From contig CAXTJM010000013.1 of assembly GCA_964244585.1 (NCBI GenBank), positions 44,792 through 108,791 on the forward strand: 64,000 nucleotides of DNA. The letters are read 5' to 3'. Below are positions 16,696 through 25,016 of this stretch, piece after piece (within the stretch, counting starts at the first letter, position 1; each line of letters opens with the position of its first letter). A program made the position numbers and the translations under genes. This DNA is from LMUY01 sp964244585 (lineage in GTDB: Bacteria; Pseudomonadota; Alphaproteobacteria; Acetobacterales; Acetobacteraceae). The notes beneath the pieces were generated by a model. The model was not told the origin of the DNA. It worked only from the letters and a program-made list of their open reading frames with translations, and searched no databases.

Positions 16696-16707
16696 CCGAC
16701 CTCCCAG

Positions 16708-16726
16708 CGATGCTTGTATCACATCG
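16708..16726. promoter_or_regulatory. LysR-type box CGATG-N9-CATCG
   Basis: This perfect 5-bp-arm dyad contains T-N11-A, lies in the lysR/monooxygenase intergenic region, and shares the GATG-N9-CATC core with both boxes upstream of the VOC operon. Its position immediately before lysR suggests autorepression together with activation of the monooxygenase. Confidence 0.6.
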
Positions 16727-16807
16727 TCTGCGCGAGACTGTCATCTTTGAGCCGGTCGTTCCAGATGGGATAGTGCGCTGCCTGGGAGGCCGGAAAGGCA
16801 TCGCGAA

Positions 16808-18448
16808 ATGCAAGAACACGTGGATGTCCTCATCGTCGGAGCGGGCCCGGTCGGCCTCTCCCTCGCCATCGAACTCGGCACGCGGGGCATCACGTGCCAG
16901 GTCGTCGAACAGAACGACCGGGTCGGCTACAGCCCGCGCGCCAAGATGACCAACGTCCGAACCCGCGAGCATCTCCGCCGCTGGGGCATCGCCGACGAAT
17001 TGCGCCGGGCCTCGCCGATCCGGGCCGACTACCCCGCGAACGTCGTGTTCGCGACGCGGATGAACGGCCCCATGCTGGCCCGGTTCGAAGGCGCCTTCAG
17101 TTGCGGCCGGGACCGCAACGACCTGTATTCGGAAGGCGCCCAGTGGGTTCCGCAGTACACGCTGGAGGAAGTGTTGCGCGTCAAGGCCGTGTCGCTCCCA
17201 TCCGTGAGCGTCAGCTTCAACACTGCCCTGCAGTCGTTCACCGAGGACGATGACGGTATCACGGCGACGGTGGTCGACTCGGTCGCCCGCGTATCCAGCC
17301 AGGTGCGCAGCCGCTACCTGGTCGGCGCCGACGGCGCGCGCAGCCTGGTCCGCAAGCTGATCGACGTGAAGCTGGTGGGCGGCGGCGTCTCCGCCTCCAA
17401 CCTGAATTTCGTCTTCAGGTCGGCGCGGCTGGACTCCATGCATCATCATGGCCCGGCGATCATGTACTGGATGATCAACCCCGATGTGCCCGCGGTGCTG
17501 GGGCCGATGAGCGATGACGGGCTATGGTATTTCATCGCCACCAAGATCGATGCCTCGGTCGATCCCGCGGCCATCGATGCGGTCGATCTCATCCGCCGCT
17601 CGACCGGGCTGGACATCGACGTCGAGATCGTCGGCACCGATCCATGGGTGGCCCGCCGCCTGGTCGCCGAGCGATATGGCCGCGGCAACATCTTCCTGGC
17701 CGGGGACGCCTGCCACCTGCACCCGCCATTCGGCGGCTTCGGCATGAACATGGGCGTCGGCGATGCCGTCGACCTGGGCTGGAAGCTGGCGGCGATGCTG
17801 GAAGGGTGGGGCGGGCCAGACCTGCTGGCCAGCTATGAGCAGGAGCGCCGCCCCGTCCATGAATGGGCGATCAACGAATCGGTCGCGAACTACGCGACGG
17901 TGGGCAACCAGCTCAGCCGTCCCGGGCTGGAGGCGGACGGGTTCCTGGGTGATGCCACCAGGCGGGAGGTGGGTGAGACGATCCTGACGCAGAAAGCCCG
18001 CGAGCTGCGATCCCTGGGGGTGGTCAAGGGCTACAGCTACAGCCACTCCCCGATCGTCGTGCAGGACGGGTCGGCGGCGCCACAGCAGTCGAGCATGTCC
18101 TACGAACCGTCCGCCCATCCCGGCTGCGTGGCGCCGCATCTATGGCTGGCGGACGGCTCCTCCCTGTACGACGCCTTCAAGACGGGTTTCAGCCTGCTCG
18201 TCACCGAGGACGGCTTCGACGGCGACGCCCGGGCGTTCGCCGGCGCGGCGGCGGCGATCGGCTTGCCGCTGACGGTCGTCGTCCCGGGCGACCCGCGCCT
18301 GCGCCTGCGCTACGGCGCGCCGCTCGCGTTGATACGGCCCGACCAGCACGTCGCCTGGCGGGGGGCTGCCTTGCCGGCGGACCCGGTTGCCGTGCTAGAT
18401 GCGGCCAGGGGAGCAAGCCGCGTCGGTGGCGCTCCCATGCACGCCTGA
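16808..18448 (+). CDS. FAD-dependent phenol-type monooxygenase (PheA/TfdB/PcpB family)
   Basis: This 546-residue class A flavoprotein hydroxylase has the dinucleotide fold at the N-terminus (VLIVGAGPVGLSLAIELG, 8-25), the middle 'YLVGADGARSLVRK' segment, and the FAD-ribityl motif 'IFLAGDACHLHPPFGGFGMN' near residue 292. A C-terminal thioredoxin-like domain follows, as in PheA, TfdB, PcpB and MhpA. It would hydroxylate a phenolic ring next to or para to an existing hydroxyl using NAD(P)H and O2, giving the diol or quinol for the VOC enzyme. It is first of a two-gene operon with a FAH-fold hydrolase 19 bp downstream. Length fits phenol 2-monooxygenase-type enzymes. The substrate cannot be fixed from sequence. 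Confidence 0.88.
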   Translation: MQEHVDVLIVGAGPVGLSLAIELGTRGITCQVVEQNDRVGYSPRAKMTNVRTREHLRRWGIADELRRASPIRADYPANVVFATRMNGPMLARFEGAFSCGRDRNDLYSEGAQWVPQYTLEEVLRVKAVSLPSVSVSFNTALQSFTEDDDGITATVVDSVARVSSQVRSRYLVGADGARSLVRKLIDVKLVGGGVSASNLNFVFRSARLDSMHHHGPAIMYWMINPDVPAVLGPMSDDGLWYFIATKIDASVDPAAIDAVDLIRRSTGLDIDVEIVGTDPWVARRLVAERYGRGNIFLAGDACHLHPPFGGFGMNMGVGDAVDLGWKLAAMLEGWGGPDLLASYEQERRPVHEWAINESVANYATVGNQLSRPGLEADGFLGDATRREVGETILTQKARELRSLGVVKGYSYSHSPIVVQDGSAAPQQSSMSYEPSAHPGCVAPHLWLADGSSLYDAFKTGFSLLVTEDGFDGDARAFAGAAAAIGLPLTVVVPGDPRLRLRYGAPLALIRPDQHVAWRGAALPADPVAVLDAARGASRVGGAPMHA

Positions 18449-18467
18449 ACTTCAGTGGAGACCGATC

Positions 18468-19313
18468 ATGAAGCTGCTTCGCGTTGGGCCACCCGGGCTC
18501 GAGAAACCGGCGATGCTGGATGCGCAGGGCGCCATGCGGGACCTGTCGGGCCACGTTCCGGATATCGACGGCACGGTGCTCGCCCCGGCCAGCCTTGCCC
18601 GGCTGGCGGCGCTGGATCCGGCCAGCCTGCCCGTCGTGCCGGGCACGCCGCGCATCGGCGCGTGCGTGGCGCGTCCGGTGAACTTCGTCTGCATCGGGCT
18701 GAACTACGCCGACCATGCGAACGAGGCCGGGATGGCAATCCCGAAGGAGCCGATCGTGTTCCTGAAGTCGCTCGGGTCGTTCAGCGGGCCTTATGACGAC
18801 GTGCTGATCCCCCGCGGCTCGAAAAAGACCGACTGGGAGGTGGAACTGGGCATCGTGATCGGCAGCAAGGCGTCCTACGTCACCGAAGACCAGGCCATGG
18901 ACCATGTCGCCGGGTATTGCGTGATCAACGACGTGAGCGAGCGGGAATTCCAGGCCGAGCGCGGCGGCACCTGGGACAAGGGCAAGGGCTGCGACACGTT
19001 CGGCCCGGTGGGTCCGTGGATGGTCAGCGCCGACGAGGTGCCGGACCCGCAAGGCCTCAACCTCTGGTGCGACGTCGACGGGCAGCGCATGCAGGATGGC
19101 AGCACCCGCACGATGATCTTCGGCGTCCGGATGCTGGTCAGCTACGTCAGCCATTTCATGACGCTGCACCCGGGTGACCTGATAGCGACCGGCACGCCGC
19201 CGGGCGTGGGCCTGGGGAAGAAGCCCGAGCCGGTGTTCCTGCGCGCGGGACAGACGATGTGCGCGGGCGTGCAGGGGCTGGGCGAACAGCGGCAGATGCT
19301 GGTCGGGCAGTAG
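18468..19313 (+). CDS. fumarylacetoacetate hydrolase-family protein
   Basis: This 281-residue protein has the FAH fold. The metal-site segments 'VNFVCIGLNYADHANEAGM' and 'TDWEVELGIVIG' (acidic ligands) are clear, followed by 'VAGYCVINDVSEREFQAERG' and 'GDLIATGTPPGVGLG'. Family members hydrolyse C-C bonds of 1,3-dioxo acids or hydrate/isomerise/decarboxylate meta-cleavage products. It is coupled to the FAD monooxygenase and so probably processes the ring-cleavage product of the same pathway. The ATG at 18468 has a GTGGAG ribosome site; an upstream in-frame start would overlap the monooxygenase. A second, distinct FAH paralog lies at 37714. Confidence 0.9.
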   Translation: MKLLRVGPPGLEKPAMLDAQGAMRDLSGHVPDIDGTVLAPASLARLAALDPASLPVVPGTPRIGACVARPVNFVCIGLNYADHANEAGMAIPKEPIVFLKSLGSFSGPYDDVLIPRGSKKTDWEVELGIVIGSKASYVTEDQAMDHVAGYCVINDVSEREFQAERGGTWDKGKGCDTFGPVGPWMVSADEVPDPQGLNLWCDVDGQRMQDGSTRTMIFGVRMLVSYVSHFMTLHPGDLIATGTPPGVGLGKKPEPVFLRAGQTMCAGVQGLGEQRQMLVGQ

Positions 19314-19668
19314 CCCCGTCCCGCAGCCTGGCGGCCGGCGCACCTGCCGGCCGCCAGTGGGCCGGACCAGGTCCGTGGCGGGCGTCGCCTGGCTGCCGAA
19401 TGACCCGGACCGCCGCGACCGAGCGCCCCGTCTGGTCTTCCGGGTGCATCGGGCGCCGCCGAGGGCCTGCAGCGTCGCGGCGAGGCGCTACCACGGCGGC
19501 GTGACGTCCAGTAAATCTCAACAAGGTTCTTACGAAAGAAGGCCTAAGTAAGAGGTGTGTTCACGATATTAATCATGGGTTTCATGATTAATTCAAGTCA
19601 CGTCATAATAATAACGCTCTCATGGCACCCGACGTTTGCGCTGGTGTTCATTGGTATAGAGGCGTTGC
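19314..19668. other. intergenic region upstream of chemoreceptor
   Basis: These 355 bp hold no convincing gene. The first half is G+C-rich; from about 19510 it becomes A+T-rich and includes a perfect 10-bp dyad (19568-19592) and the A+T tract CGTCATAATAATAACG, so the chemoreceptor promoter is probably here. Confidence 0.55.
19568..19592. promoter_or_regulatory. perfect inverted repeat, 10-bp arms, 5-bp spacer
   Basis: ATTAATCATG and CATGATTAAT flank GGTTT about 76 bp before the chemoreceptor start. There is no T-run after it and no gene ends close upstream, so it looks like an operator for a dimeric regulator rather than a terminator. The binding protein is unknown. Confidence 0.6.
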
Positions 19669-21273
19669 ATGACAATCAGGTCAGCGTTGCTGATGGCATG
19701 TGTGAGCATGGCGATGCTCACCGGCATAGTTGGGTTGTTCGATCGTTGGACCGAGCAGCGTATCGGCCGGCTGACATCGACCATCTTCGACGAGGCCTTC
19801 ATGGCCATGAGCTATTTGCGGTCGGCGCAGAACGGCTTCCTCCATGCGACCGCCGGATGTCTCGGGACCAGTCCCGCCTGTGCGCTGAACGAGGGGCAAT
19901 TTCCCGATATCTTCGCCAACCTGAAGATCGCCCAGGACCGGGCTCCCTCGCCGCAGGGCAGGGCTGCCGCGTCGGCCCTGGCGAAGAACCTGCGCATGCT
20001 TGCCGACCGCGCTGCGATCGAGCAGCCGGACCAGACCGCAGCCGAGGTGGCCCAGATCGGCGCGGCCTTCGACGTCGCTGTCGAAATCCTGGCCGGCGAC
20101 GGATATCACACGAGGCAAGTCGTGGCGGGCATCATCGCCGAGGCCGGGCGGAACAACCTGTTCGCGATGCTGGTCGCATCGGGCGCCGCCATCCTCGTCA
20201 CGGTCTCCCTCAACGCATACATCGTGCCGCCCTTGCGCCGAGCCGTCACCATCGCGGACGCCGTTGCGGCCGGCATCCTCGATCCGCCGCCTGCGGCGCG
20301 CGGCAGGAGCGAGACGGCCGTGCTGCTGCGGGCCCTGGCGCGGCTTTGCGCCGACCTGGCGACGCTGCGGCTGCGCGAGGCGGAGGCATTGCAGGCCGAG
20401 CGCGAGCTGTTCGCGTTGAGCGCGGCCAAGAAGGCGCATGCCATGCTGGCGACGCATTACGAGGGGGCGGTCGGCAGCGCCACAGCAGGCCTCATCCGCA
20501 CGGCCGGGGAGCAAGTCCGCAGCATGAACGCCATCCGCGACCAGGCGATCGAAGCCGTGCAGGGTTGGTCCGCGATCGCCGACGCCACCCGCAGCATGAC
20601 GGTCGAGGCGAGAGGCGTCTCGCACGCGGCGGAAAGCCTTGTCGGCACGATCTCGGACATCGATGGGCAGGTAGGGTTGGGCGCGCTGATGGCGAAGGAC
20701 GCGGCGGCGGCAGTCCGCTCGACCGACCGCACGGTGCAGGGCCTGGCGTCCAACACGGCCCGGATCGCCGATGTCGTCAGGCTGATCCATACCGTGGCCA
20801 ACCGCACCCACCTGCTGGCCCTGAATGCCGGGATCGAGGCCGCCCGCGCCGGCGGCGCCGGCCGCGGCTTCGCGGTCGTCGCCGCCGAGGTGAAGCTGCT
20901 GGCGACGCAGACCGCCCAGGCCACGTCGGAGATCACGCGCCAGATCGCCGCGGTGCAGGACACCACGGGCGCCGCCGTCGCCGCCATCGGCCATGTCGAC
21001 GGCATGATCGGCCGGCTGGCGCATGTGGTGGGCGAGATTGCCGCCGCCGTGTCGCATCAGGGAAACTCCACCCGCGAGATCATCTCCAGCATCGTGCGGG
21101 TCGCCGCCGAGGCCGATCGGGTCGAGATGGAACTCGACCATCTCGGCAGGGGCCAGACATCGCTGAACGCGACGCTCGCCGATCTCGGCACCATCATCCG
21201 CGAGACCACGTCCCGCGGCCACCTGATCCAGCAGGAAAGCGTGCAGCTCCTGAACGGGCTGAAGGCGGCGTGA
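19669..21273 (+). CDS. methyl-accepting chemotaxis protein with periplasmic sensor
   Basis: This 534-residue receptor has membrane helix 1 (about 5-24), a ~135-residue periplasmic domain with a possible Cys pair (GCLGTSPACALN), helix 2 (about 162-186), a short linker and a long cytoplasmic coiled coil. The signalling hairpin 'HLLALNAGIEAARAGGAGRG' begins near residue 381. It would control the CheA/CheW kinase in response to an extracellular ligand. It lacks the C-terminal aromatic pentapeptide for CheR/CheB docking found in the other receptor at 34004. No chemotaxis operon is in the window, so it is a stand-alone receptor between catabolic modules. Confidence 0.9.
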   Translation: MTIRSALLMACVSMAMLTGIVGLFDRWTEQRIGRLTSTIFDEAFMAMSYLRSAQNGFLHATAGCLGTSPACALNEGQFPDIFANLKIAQDRAPSPQGRAAASALAKNLRMLADRAAIEQPDQTAAEVAQIGAAFDVAVEILAGDGYHTRQVVAGIIAEAGRNNLFAMLVASGAAILVTVSLNAYIVPPLRRAVTIADAVAAGILDPPPAARGRSETAVLLRALARLCADLATLRLREAEALQAERELFALSAAKKAHAMLATHYEGAVGSATAGLIRTAGEQVRSMNAIRDQAIEAVQGWSAIADATRSMTVEARGVSHAAESLVGTISDIDGQVGLGALMAKDAAAAVRSTDRTVQGLASNTARIADVVRLIHTVANRTHLLALNAGIEAARAGGAGRGFAVVAAEVKLLATQTAQATSEITRQIAAVQDTTGAAVAAIGHVDGMIGRLAHVVGEIAAAVSHQGNSTREIISSIVRVAAEADRVEMELDHLGRGQTSLNATLADLGTIIRETTSRGHLIQQESVQLLNGLKAA

Positions 21274-21295
21274 GGCCGCTAGCGGGTGACGCCGC
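21265..21295. terminator. nested dyad between convergent chemoreceptor and trpA
   Basis: An outer repeat GCGGCGT (21265-21271) pairs with ACGCCGC (21289-21295), and an inner 10-bp perfect palindrome CCGCTAGCGG sits at 21276-21285. It spans both stop codons. There is no U-run; it is probably a bidirectional transcript end. Confidence 0.45.
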
Positions 21296-22103
21296 GCACC
21301 CCGGCCGCCAGGTCGCGCACCTGGTCCAGCACCCGGCGCGCACTGTCCGCCGCGGGACGGCCCTGCGCATCCAGGCTGGCGGCCAGGGTGTCGATCAGGG
21401 CGGAGGCGACCACCACCGCGTCCGCCACCCGCACCGCCTCCGCCGCCTGGGCCGGGGTCCGGATGCCGAAGCCGATCGCGATCGGCAGGTCCGTCGCGCG
21501 GCGCACGAGCGGGATGGCCTGCGCCAGATGCTCCGCCGTCGCCGTCCGCGTGCCGGTGATCCCGGCGATGCTGACGTAGTAGACGAAGCCCGAACTCCCC
21601 GTCAGCACCTGCGGCAGGCGCACCTCGTCCGTGGTGGGCGCCACCAGCCGGATGATGTCGAGCCCGTTCTGCGCTGCCGCGCCGGCAAGCCAGTCGGCCT
21701 CCTCGCTCGGCAGGTCCACCACGATCAGCCCGTCCACCCCGGCCTTGGCCGCATCGGCGCAGAAGCGTTCCGCACCGTAGGAGAGCACCGGGTTCAGATA
21801 TCCCATCAGGATCACCGGCGTGTCGGCATCGACGGCGCGGAAGCCCGCGACCATGCCCAGCGTCTTGGCCAGCGTCGCACCGGCGGCCAGGCCGCGCAGC
21901 CCGGCGGCCTGAATGGTCGGGCCATCCGCCATCGGGTCCGTGAACGGCATGCCGATCTCGATCAGATCCGCCCCGGCGCCGGGCATGCCGTGCAGGATTG
22001 CGGTGCTGGTCGCCTCGTCCGGATCGTAGGCTTCCAGGAACGGGATCAGCCCGCCGCGCCGCTCCGCCTTCAGCGTGGCAAAGCGTGCGGCGATGCGGCT
22101 CAC
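21279..22103 (-). CDS. trpA: tryptophan synthase alpha chain
   Basis: This is the 274-residue TIM-barrel subunit that splits indole-3-glycerol phosphate to indole and glyceraldehyde 3-phosphate. The catalytic acids E49 and D60 are in 'LIEIGMPFTDPMADGPTIQA', the conserved 'GYLNPVLSYG' and the phosphate-binding 'IAIGFGIRTPAQA' are present. The GTG start at 22103 overlaps the trpB stop (GTGA), so the two are translationally coupled. Usually trpF precedes trpBA in alphaproteobacteria; here it is absent and CorA lies divergently upstream. It is core metabolism, the only clear housekeeping pair in the window. Confidence 0.97.
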   Translation of the reverse strand: MSRIAARFATLKAERRGGLIPFLEAYDPDEATSTAILHGMPGAGADLIEIGMPFTDPMADGPTIQAAGLRGLAAGATLAKTLGMVAGFRAVDADTPVILMGYLNPVLSYGAERFCADAAKAGVDGLIVVDLPSEEADWLAGAAAQNGLDIIRLVAPTTDEVRLPQVLTGSSGFVYYVSIAGITGTRTATAEHLAQAIPLVRRATDLPIAIGFGIRTPAQAAEAVRVADAVVVASALIDTLAASLDAQGRPAADSARRVLDQVRDLAAGVRGVTR

Positions 22104-23353
22104 AGCTTGACGCCCAGATGCTCGGCCACGGCGAAGATGTCCTTGTCGCCGCGCCCGCACAGGTTCATCAGCACGATAGCGTGCTTCGGCATGGCCGGCG
22201 CCGTCTTCACCACCTGGGCCAGCGCGTGCGCCGGCTCCAGCGCCGGGATGATTCCCTCCGTGCGGCAGCAGAGCTGGAAGGCGTCCAGCGCCTCCCTGTC
22301 CGTCGCCGCGACGTAGTCCACCCGGCCGATCTCGTGCAGCCAGGAATGCTCCGGACCGATCCCGGGATAGTCGAGCCCGGCGCTGATGCTGTGGGCTTCG
22401 GTGATCTGGCCGTCCGCATCCTGCAGCAGGTAGGTGCGGTTGCCGTGCAGCACGCCGGGCCGGCCGCGCGACAGGCTGGCGGCGTGCTCGTTGGTGTCCA
22501 GCCCGCGCCCGGCCGCCTCCACCCCCACCAGGCGCACGTCGCCATCGTCCAGGAAGGGATGGAACAGGCCCATCGCGTTGGAGCCGCCGCCGATCGCGGC
22601 CACCACCGTGTCGGGCAGCCGTCCCTCGGCGGCGAGCATCTGCGCCCGCGCTTCCGTGCCGATGACGGACTGGAAGTCCCGCACCATCGCGGGGTAGGGG
22701 TGCGGCCCGGCCACCGTGCCGATCAGGTAGTAGGTGTCGGCGACGTTGGCGACCCAGTCCCGCATCGCGTCGTTCATCGCGTCCTTCAGCGTGCCGGCGC
22801 CCGAGTTGACGGGCACCACTTCGGCGCCCAGCAGCTTCATGCGGAACACGTTGGGCTTCTGCCGCTCCACGTCCGTGGCGCCCATGTAGACCGTGCACGG
22901 CAGGCCGAAGAGCGCGCAGACCGTGGCCGTCGCCACCCCGTGCTGCCCGGCGCCGGTTTCCGCGATGATCCGCGTCTTGCCCATGCGGCTGGCCAGCAGG
23001 ATCTGGCCCATGCAATTGTTGATCTTGTGCGAGCCGGTGTGGTTCAGCTCGTCCCGCTTGAAGTAGATCTTGGCCCCGCCGAGCTCCTTCGTCAGGCGCT
23101 CTGCGAACCAGAGCGGGCTGGGACGGCCGACATAGTCGCGCAGGTAGCGGTCCAGCTCCGGCTGGAAGGCCGGGTCCCGCTTGGCGGCCTCGTAGGCGGC
23201 CTCCACCGCCAGCACCAGCGGCATCAGCGTTTCGGCCACGAAGCGACCGCCGAAGCTGCCGAAGCGGCCGCGCTCGTCCGGGCCGGAGCGTAGGGTATTC
23301 GGGCGGTCTGTGGTGGACAGGGTCAAGGCGGGCACTCCGTTCGCGGCGGACAT
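22100..23353 (-). CDS. trpB: tryptophan synthase beta chain
   Basis: This 417-residue pyridoxal-phosphate enzyme joins indole with serine. The PLP lysine is K110 in 'ELNHTGSHKINNC', the substrate-binding 'ETGAGQHGVATATVCALFGL' precedes, and the phosphate-binding 'GGGSNAMGLFHPF' is intact. The start ATG at 23351-23353 gives an N-terminal extension of ~25 residues before the core ('GRFGSFGGRFVAETLMP'), normal for alphaproteobacteria. It is first in a two-gene trpBA transcript and divergent from CorA across 90 bp. No anthranilate or leader-peptide attenuator was recognised upstream. Confidence 0.97.
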   Translation of the reverse strand: MSAANGVPALTLSTTDRPNTLRSGPDERGRFGSFGGRFVAETLMPLVLAVEAAYEAAKRDPAFQPELDRYLRDYVGRPSPLWFAERLTKELGGAKIYFKRDELNHTGSHKINNCMGQILLASRMGKTRIIAETGAGQHGVATATVCALFGLPCTVYMGATDVERQKPNVFRMKLLGAEVVPVNSGAGTLKDAMNDAMRDWVANVADTYYLIGTVAGPHPYPAMVRDFQSVIGTEARAQMLAAEGRLPDTVVAAIGGGSNAMGLFHPFLDDGDVRLVGVEAAGRGLDTNEHAASLSRGRPGVLHGNRTYLLQDADGQITEAHSISAGLDYPGIGPEHSWLHEIGRVDYVAATDREALDAFQLCCRTEGIIPALEPAHALAQVVKTAPAMPKHAIVLMNLCGRGDKDIFAVAEHLGVKL

Positions 23354-23443
23354 AGCGCAGCTCCACCGGCCGGCCAAACACCGGCTTGCCGCGTGTCCGG
23401 GCGCTCCCGTAACGTCCCGCAACCTCAGGAGGCCGACACCACG

Positions 23444-24412
23444 ATGCTGTATGCCAATAGCGGCACGTCGCCGCGACAGACGCTGGAGCCGAGTGCGCAC
23501 CTGGCGACCGATGCCGTCTGGATCGACATGGTCGACCCCACCGAGTCCGAACGTGCGGCGGCCGAGCGGTTGACCGGGCTGCGGGTGCCGTCGCGGGAGG
23601 ATCTGGCCGAGATCGAGAACTCCAGCCGGGTCTACACCGAGGACAAGGTGATCTACCTGAGCATGCCCTACAGCTATCTGGGCAAGGAGGGCCGGTCGCA
23701 CATCACCCCGGTCGGCTTCGTCCTGTCGGACAGGCACCTGATGACCCTGCGCTACGAGGTGCTCCCGGCCTTCGACACCTTCACCGAGCGGTTCCGCCAT
23801 GGCGGGCGCAAGGAGGGTGCGGACATCTTCGTCGGCCTTGCGGAGGCGATCGTCGATCGCCTGGCCGACGTGCTGGAGCGGATGGCCGCCGAGTTGGATG
23901 CCCTGTCGAAGACGACGTTCCAGAGCGAGGACGGGCATACCAAGCGCACCGTCCGCCGCGCCGACAAGGAGTTGCGGGGCATCCTGACCCGGGTGGGCCA
24001 GTGCGGCGACACGCTGGGCAACCTGCGCGACAGCGTGCTGGGCATCGGCCGGATCGCCGCCTACGCCCAGCAGGCCTGTCCGGACACCGGCGAGCTGAAG
24101 GCCCGGCTCGGCACGCTGCGGCAGGACGTGGCCTCGCTGAACGATTACGACCAGCAACTGAACGGCAAGGTGAGCTTCCTGCTGGATGCCGTGCTGGGCT
24201 TCATCAACATCGAACAGAACAACGGCGTGAAGGTGCTGACCGTGGTGTCCGTCGTCGGCATACCGCCGACCTTCGTCGTCGGGCTGTATGGCATGAACTT
24301 CAAGAACATGCCCGAATACAATTGGACGTACGGGTACCAATACGGCTGGGCGCTGATCCTGCTCAGCGTGGTCATCCCGCTGGTGTGGTTCCGGGTGAAA
24401 GGGTGGATCTAG
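23444..24412 (+). CDS. corA: CorA-family divalent metal transporter
   Basis: This 322-residue inner-membrane channel has a large cytoplasmic N-terminal funnel (to about 255) and two C-terminal membrane helices. The signature 'YGMNFKN' follows the first helix at about residue 282, with the acidic loop 'MPEYNWTYGYQYG' after it. It carries Mg2+, possibly Co2+ or Ni2+. The ATG at 23444 has a CAGGAGG ribosome site 8 nt upstream. It shares an intergenic region with trpB. A related ZntB-type export role is possible but the intact GMN motif favours CorA. Confidence 0.92.
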   Translation: MLYANSGTSPRQTLEPSAHLATDAVWIDMVDPTESERAAAERLTGLRVPSREDLAEIENSSRVYTEDKVIYLSMPYSYLGKEGRSHITPVGFVLSDRHLMTLRYEVLPAFDTFTERFRHGGRKEGADIFVGLAEAIVDRLADVLERMAAELDALSKTTFQSEDGHTKRTVRRADKELRGILTRVGQCGDTLGNLRDSVLGIGRIAAYAQQACPDTGELKARLGTLRQDVASLNDYDQQLNGKVSFLLDAVLGFINIEQNNGVKVLTVVSVVGIPPTFVVGLYGMNFKNMPEYNWTYGYQYGWALILLSVVIPLVWFRVKGWI

Positions 24413-24420
24413 CCTAGTCG

Positions 24421-24447
24421 ATGACTTTTCATATCATGAAGCGTCAT
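24421..24447. promoter_or_regulatory. tandem ATGA-N4-TCAT dyads, candidate MarR operators
   Basis: Perfect dyads at 24421-24432 (spacer CTTT) and 24436-24447 (spacer AGCG) overlap a TTCAT-ATC-ATGAA repeat between them. They directly precede the first MarR gene. The same ATGA-N4-TCAT layout occurs once more at 30124-30135 beside the second MarR gene. Binding is inferred. Confidence 0.55.
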
Positions 24448-24488
24448 AGTTCTTGACTGAACCGCCCGGCGCCGGGCACGGTTCGCAG

Positions 24489-25016
24489 GTGCCCTATCCA
24501 GACGCAGCGCTCGGCATTGCCACACCGCCCGCCAGGCCGTTGCTCGGCCCTGCGCCGGATGCGTTCTTCGTGGAGGGCTACCTGTCCTACCTGATGGCCC
24601 GGGCGCAGCATCTGATCAGCGCGGAGTTCAACGCGCGCCTGGCCGCTGCCGGCGTGTCGCTGCCGGTGTGGCGGCTGCTGGCGACGGTGTATGGATCGGA
24701 CGGCTTGCGCGTGGGGGAGCTGGCGCGGGCCATGCTGTACAAGCAGCCGACAGTCAGCAAGCTGATCGACCGCCTGGAGGCCGACGGCCTGGTCGAGCGC
24801 CGGGCGGTCGGCAAGGACCGGCGCACCGTGCTGGTGGTGTTGACACCCTCCGGACGCAGCCTGGTCGCCGGCTTGATCGCCGAGGCCCGCATCCACCAGG
24901 ACGAAGTGCTGGGCGCGTTCACGAAAGCCGAGACCGAATCGATGTTCCGGATGCTGAGGCAGTTGATCGCCCGCCTGGGCGGCGAGACCGAGATCGGCGC
25001 GGCGACATCATGCTGA
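24489..25016 (+). CDS. MarR family regulator 1
   Basis: This ~175-residue regulator has the MarR winged helix: 'RLLATVYGSDGLRVGELARA' then 'QPTVSKLIDRLEADGLVERR' and the wing 'VGKDRRTVLVVLTPSGRSLV'. N- and C-terminal helices form the dimer. The GTG at 24489 is preferred because a TTG at 24453 would leave only 5 nt after the dyads. The gene overlaps the dioxygenase start by 7 nt, so regulator and catabolic genes are co-transcribed. Nicotinate and picolinate pathways also use a MarR repressor (NicR, PicR), which supports the pyridine reading. The ligand is unknown. Confidence 0.88.
   Translation: MPYPDAALGIATPPARPLLGPAPDAFFVEGYLSYLMARAQHLISAEFNARLAAAGVSLPVWRLLATVYGSDGLRVGELARAMLYKQPTVSKLIDRLEADGLVERRAVGKDRRTVLVVLTPSGRSLVAGLIAEARIHQDEVLGAFTKAETESMFRMLRQLIARLGGETEIGAATSC

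Noticed and set aside
19557..19669. Leaderless upstream start MGFMINSS for the chemoreceptor region
   Set aside because: That frame differs from the receptor; the ATG lies inside the dyad at 19568-19592 and leads only to the shadow frame.
19557..22316. A 919-codon plus-strand open frame
   Set aside because: It overlaps the chemoreceptor in another frame and runs antisense through trpA and trpB; composition and Arg-rich translation are those of a G+C-rich shadow frame.
23354..23443. trp leader peptide or attenuator before trpB
   Set aside because: No run of Trp codons or terminator/antiterminator structure could be seen in the 90 bp.
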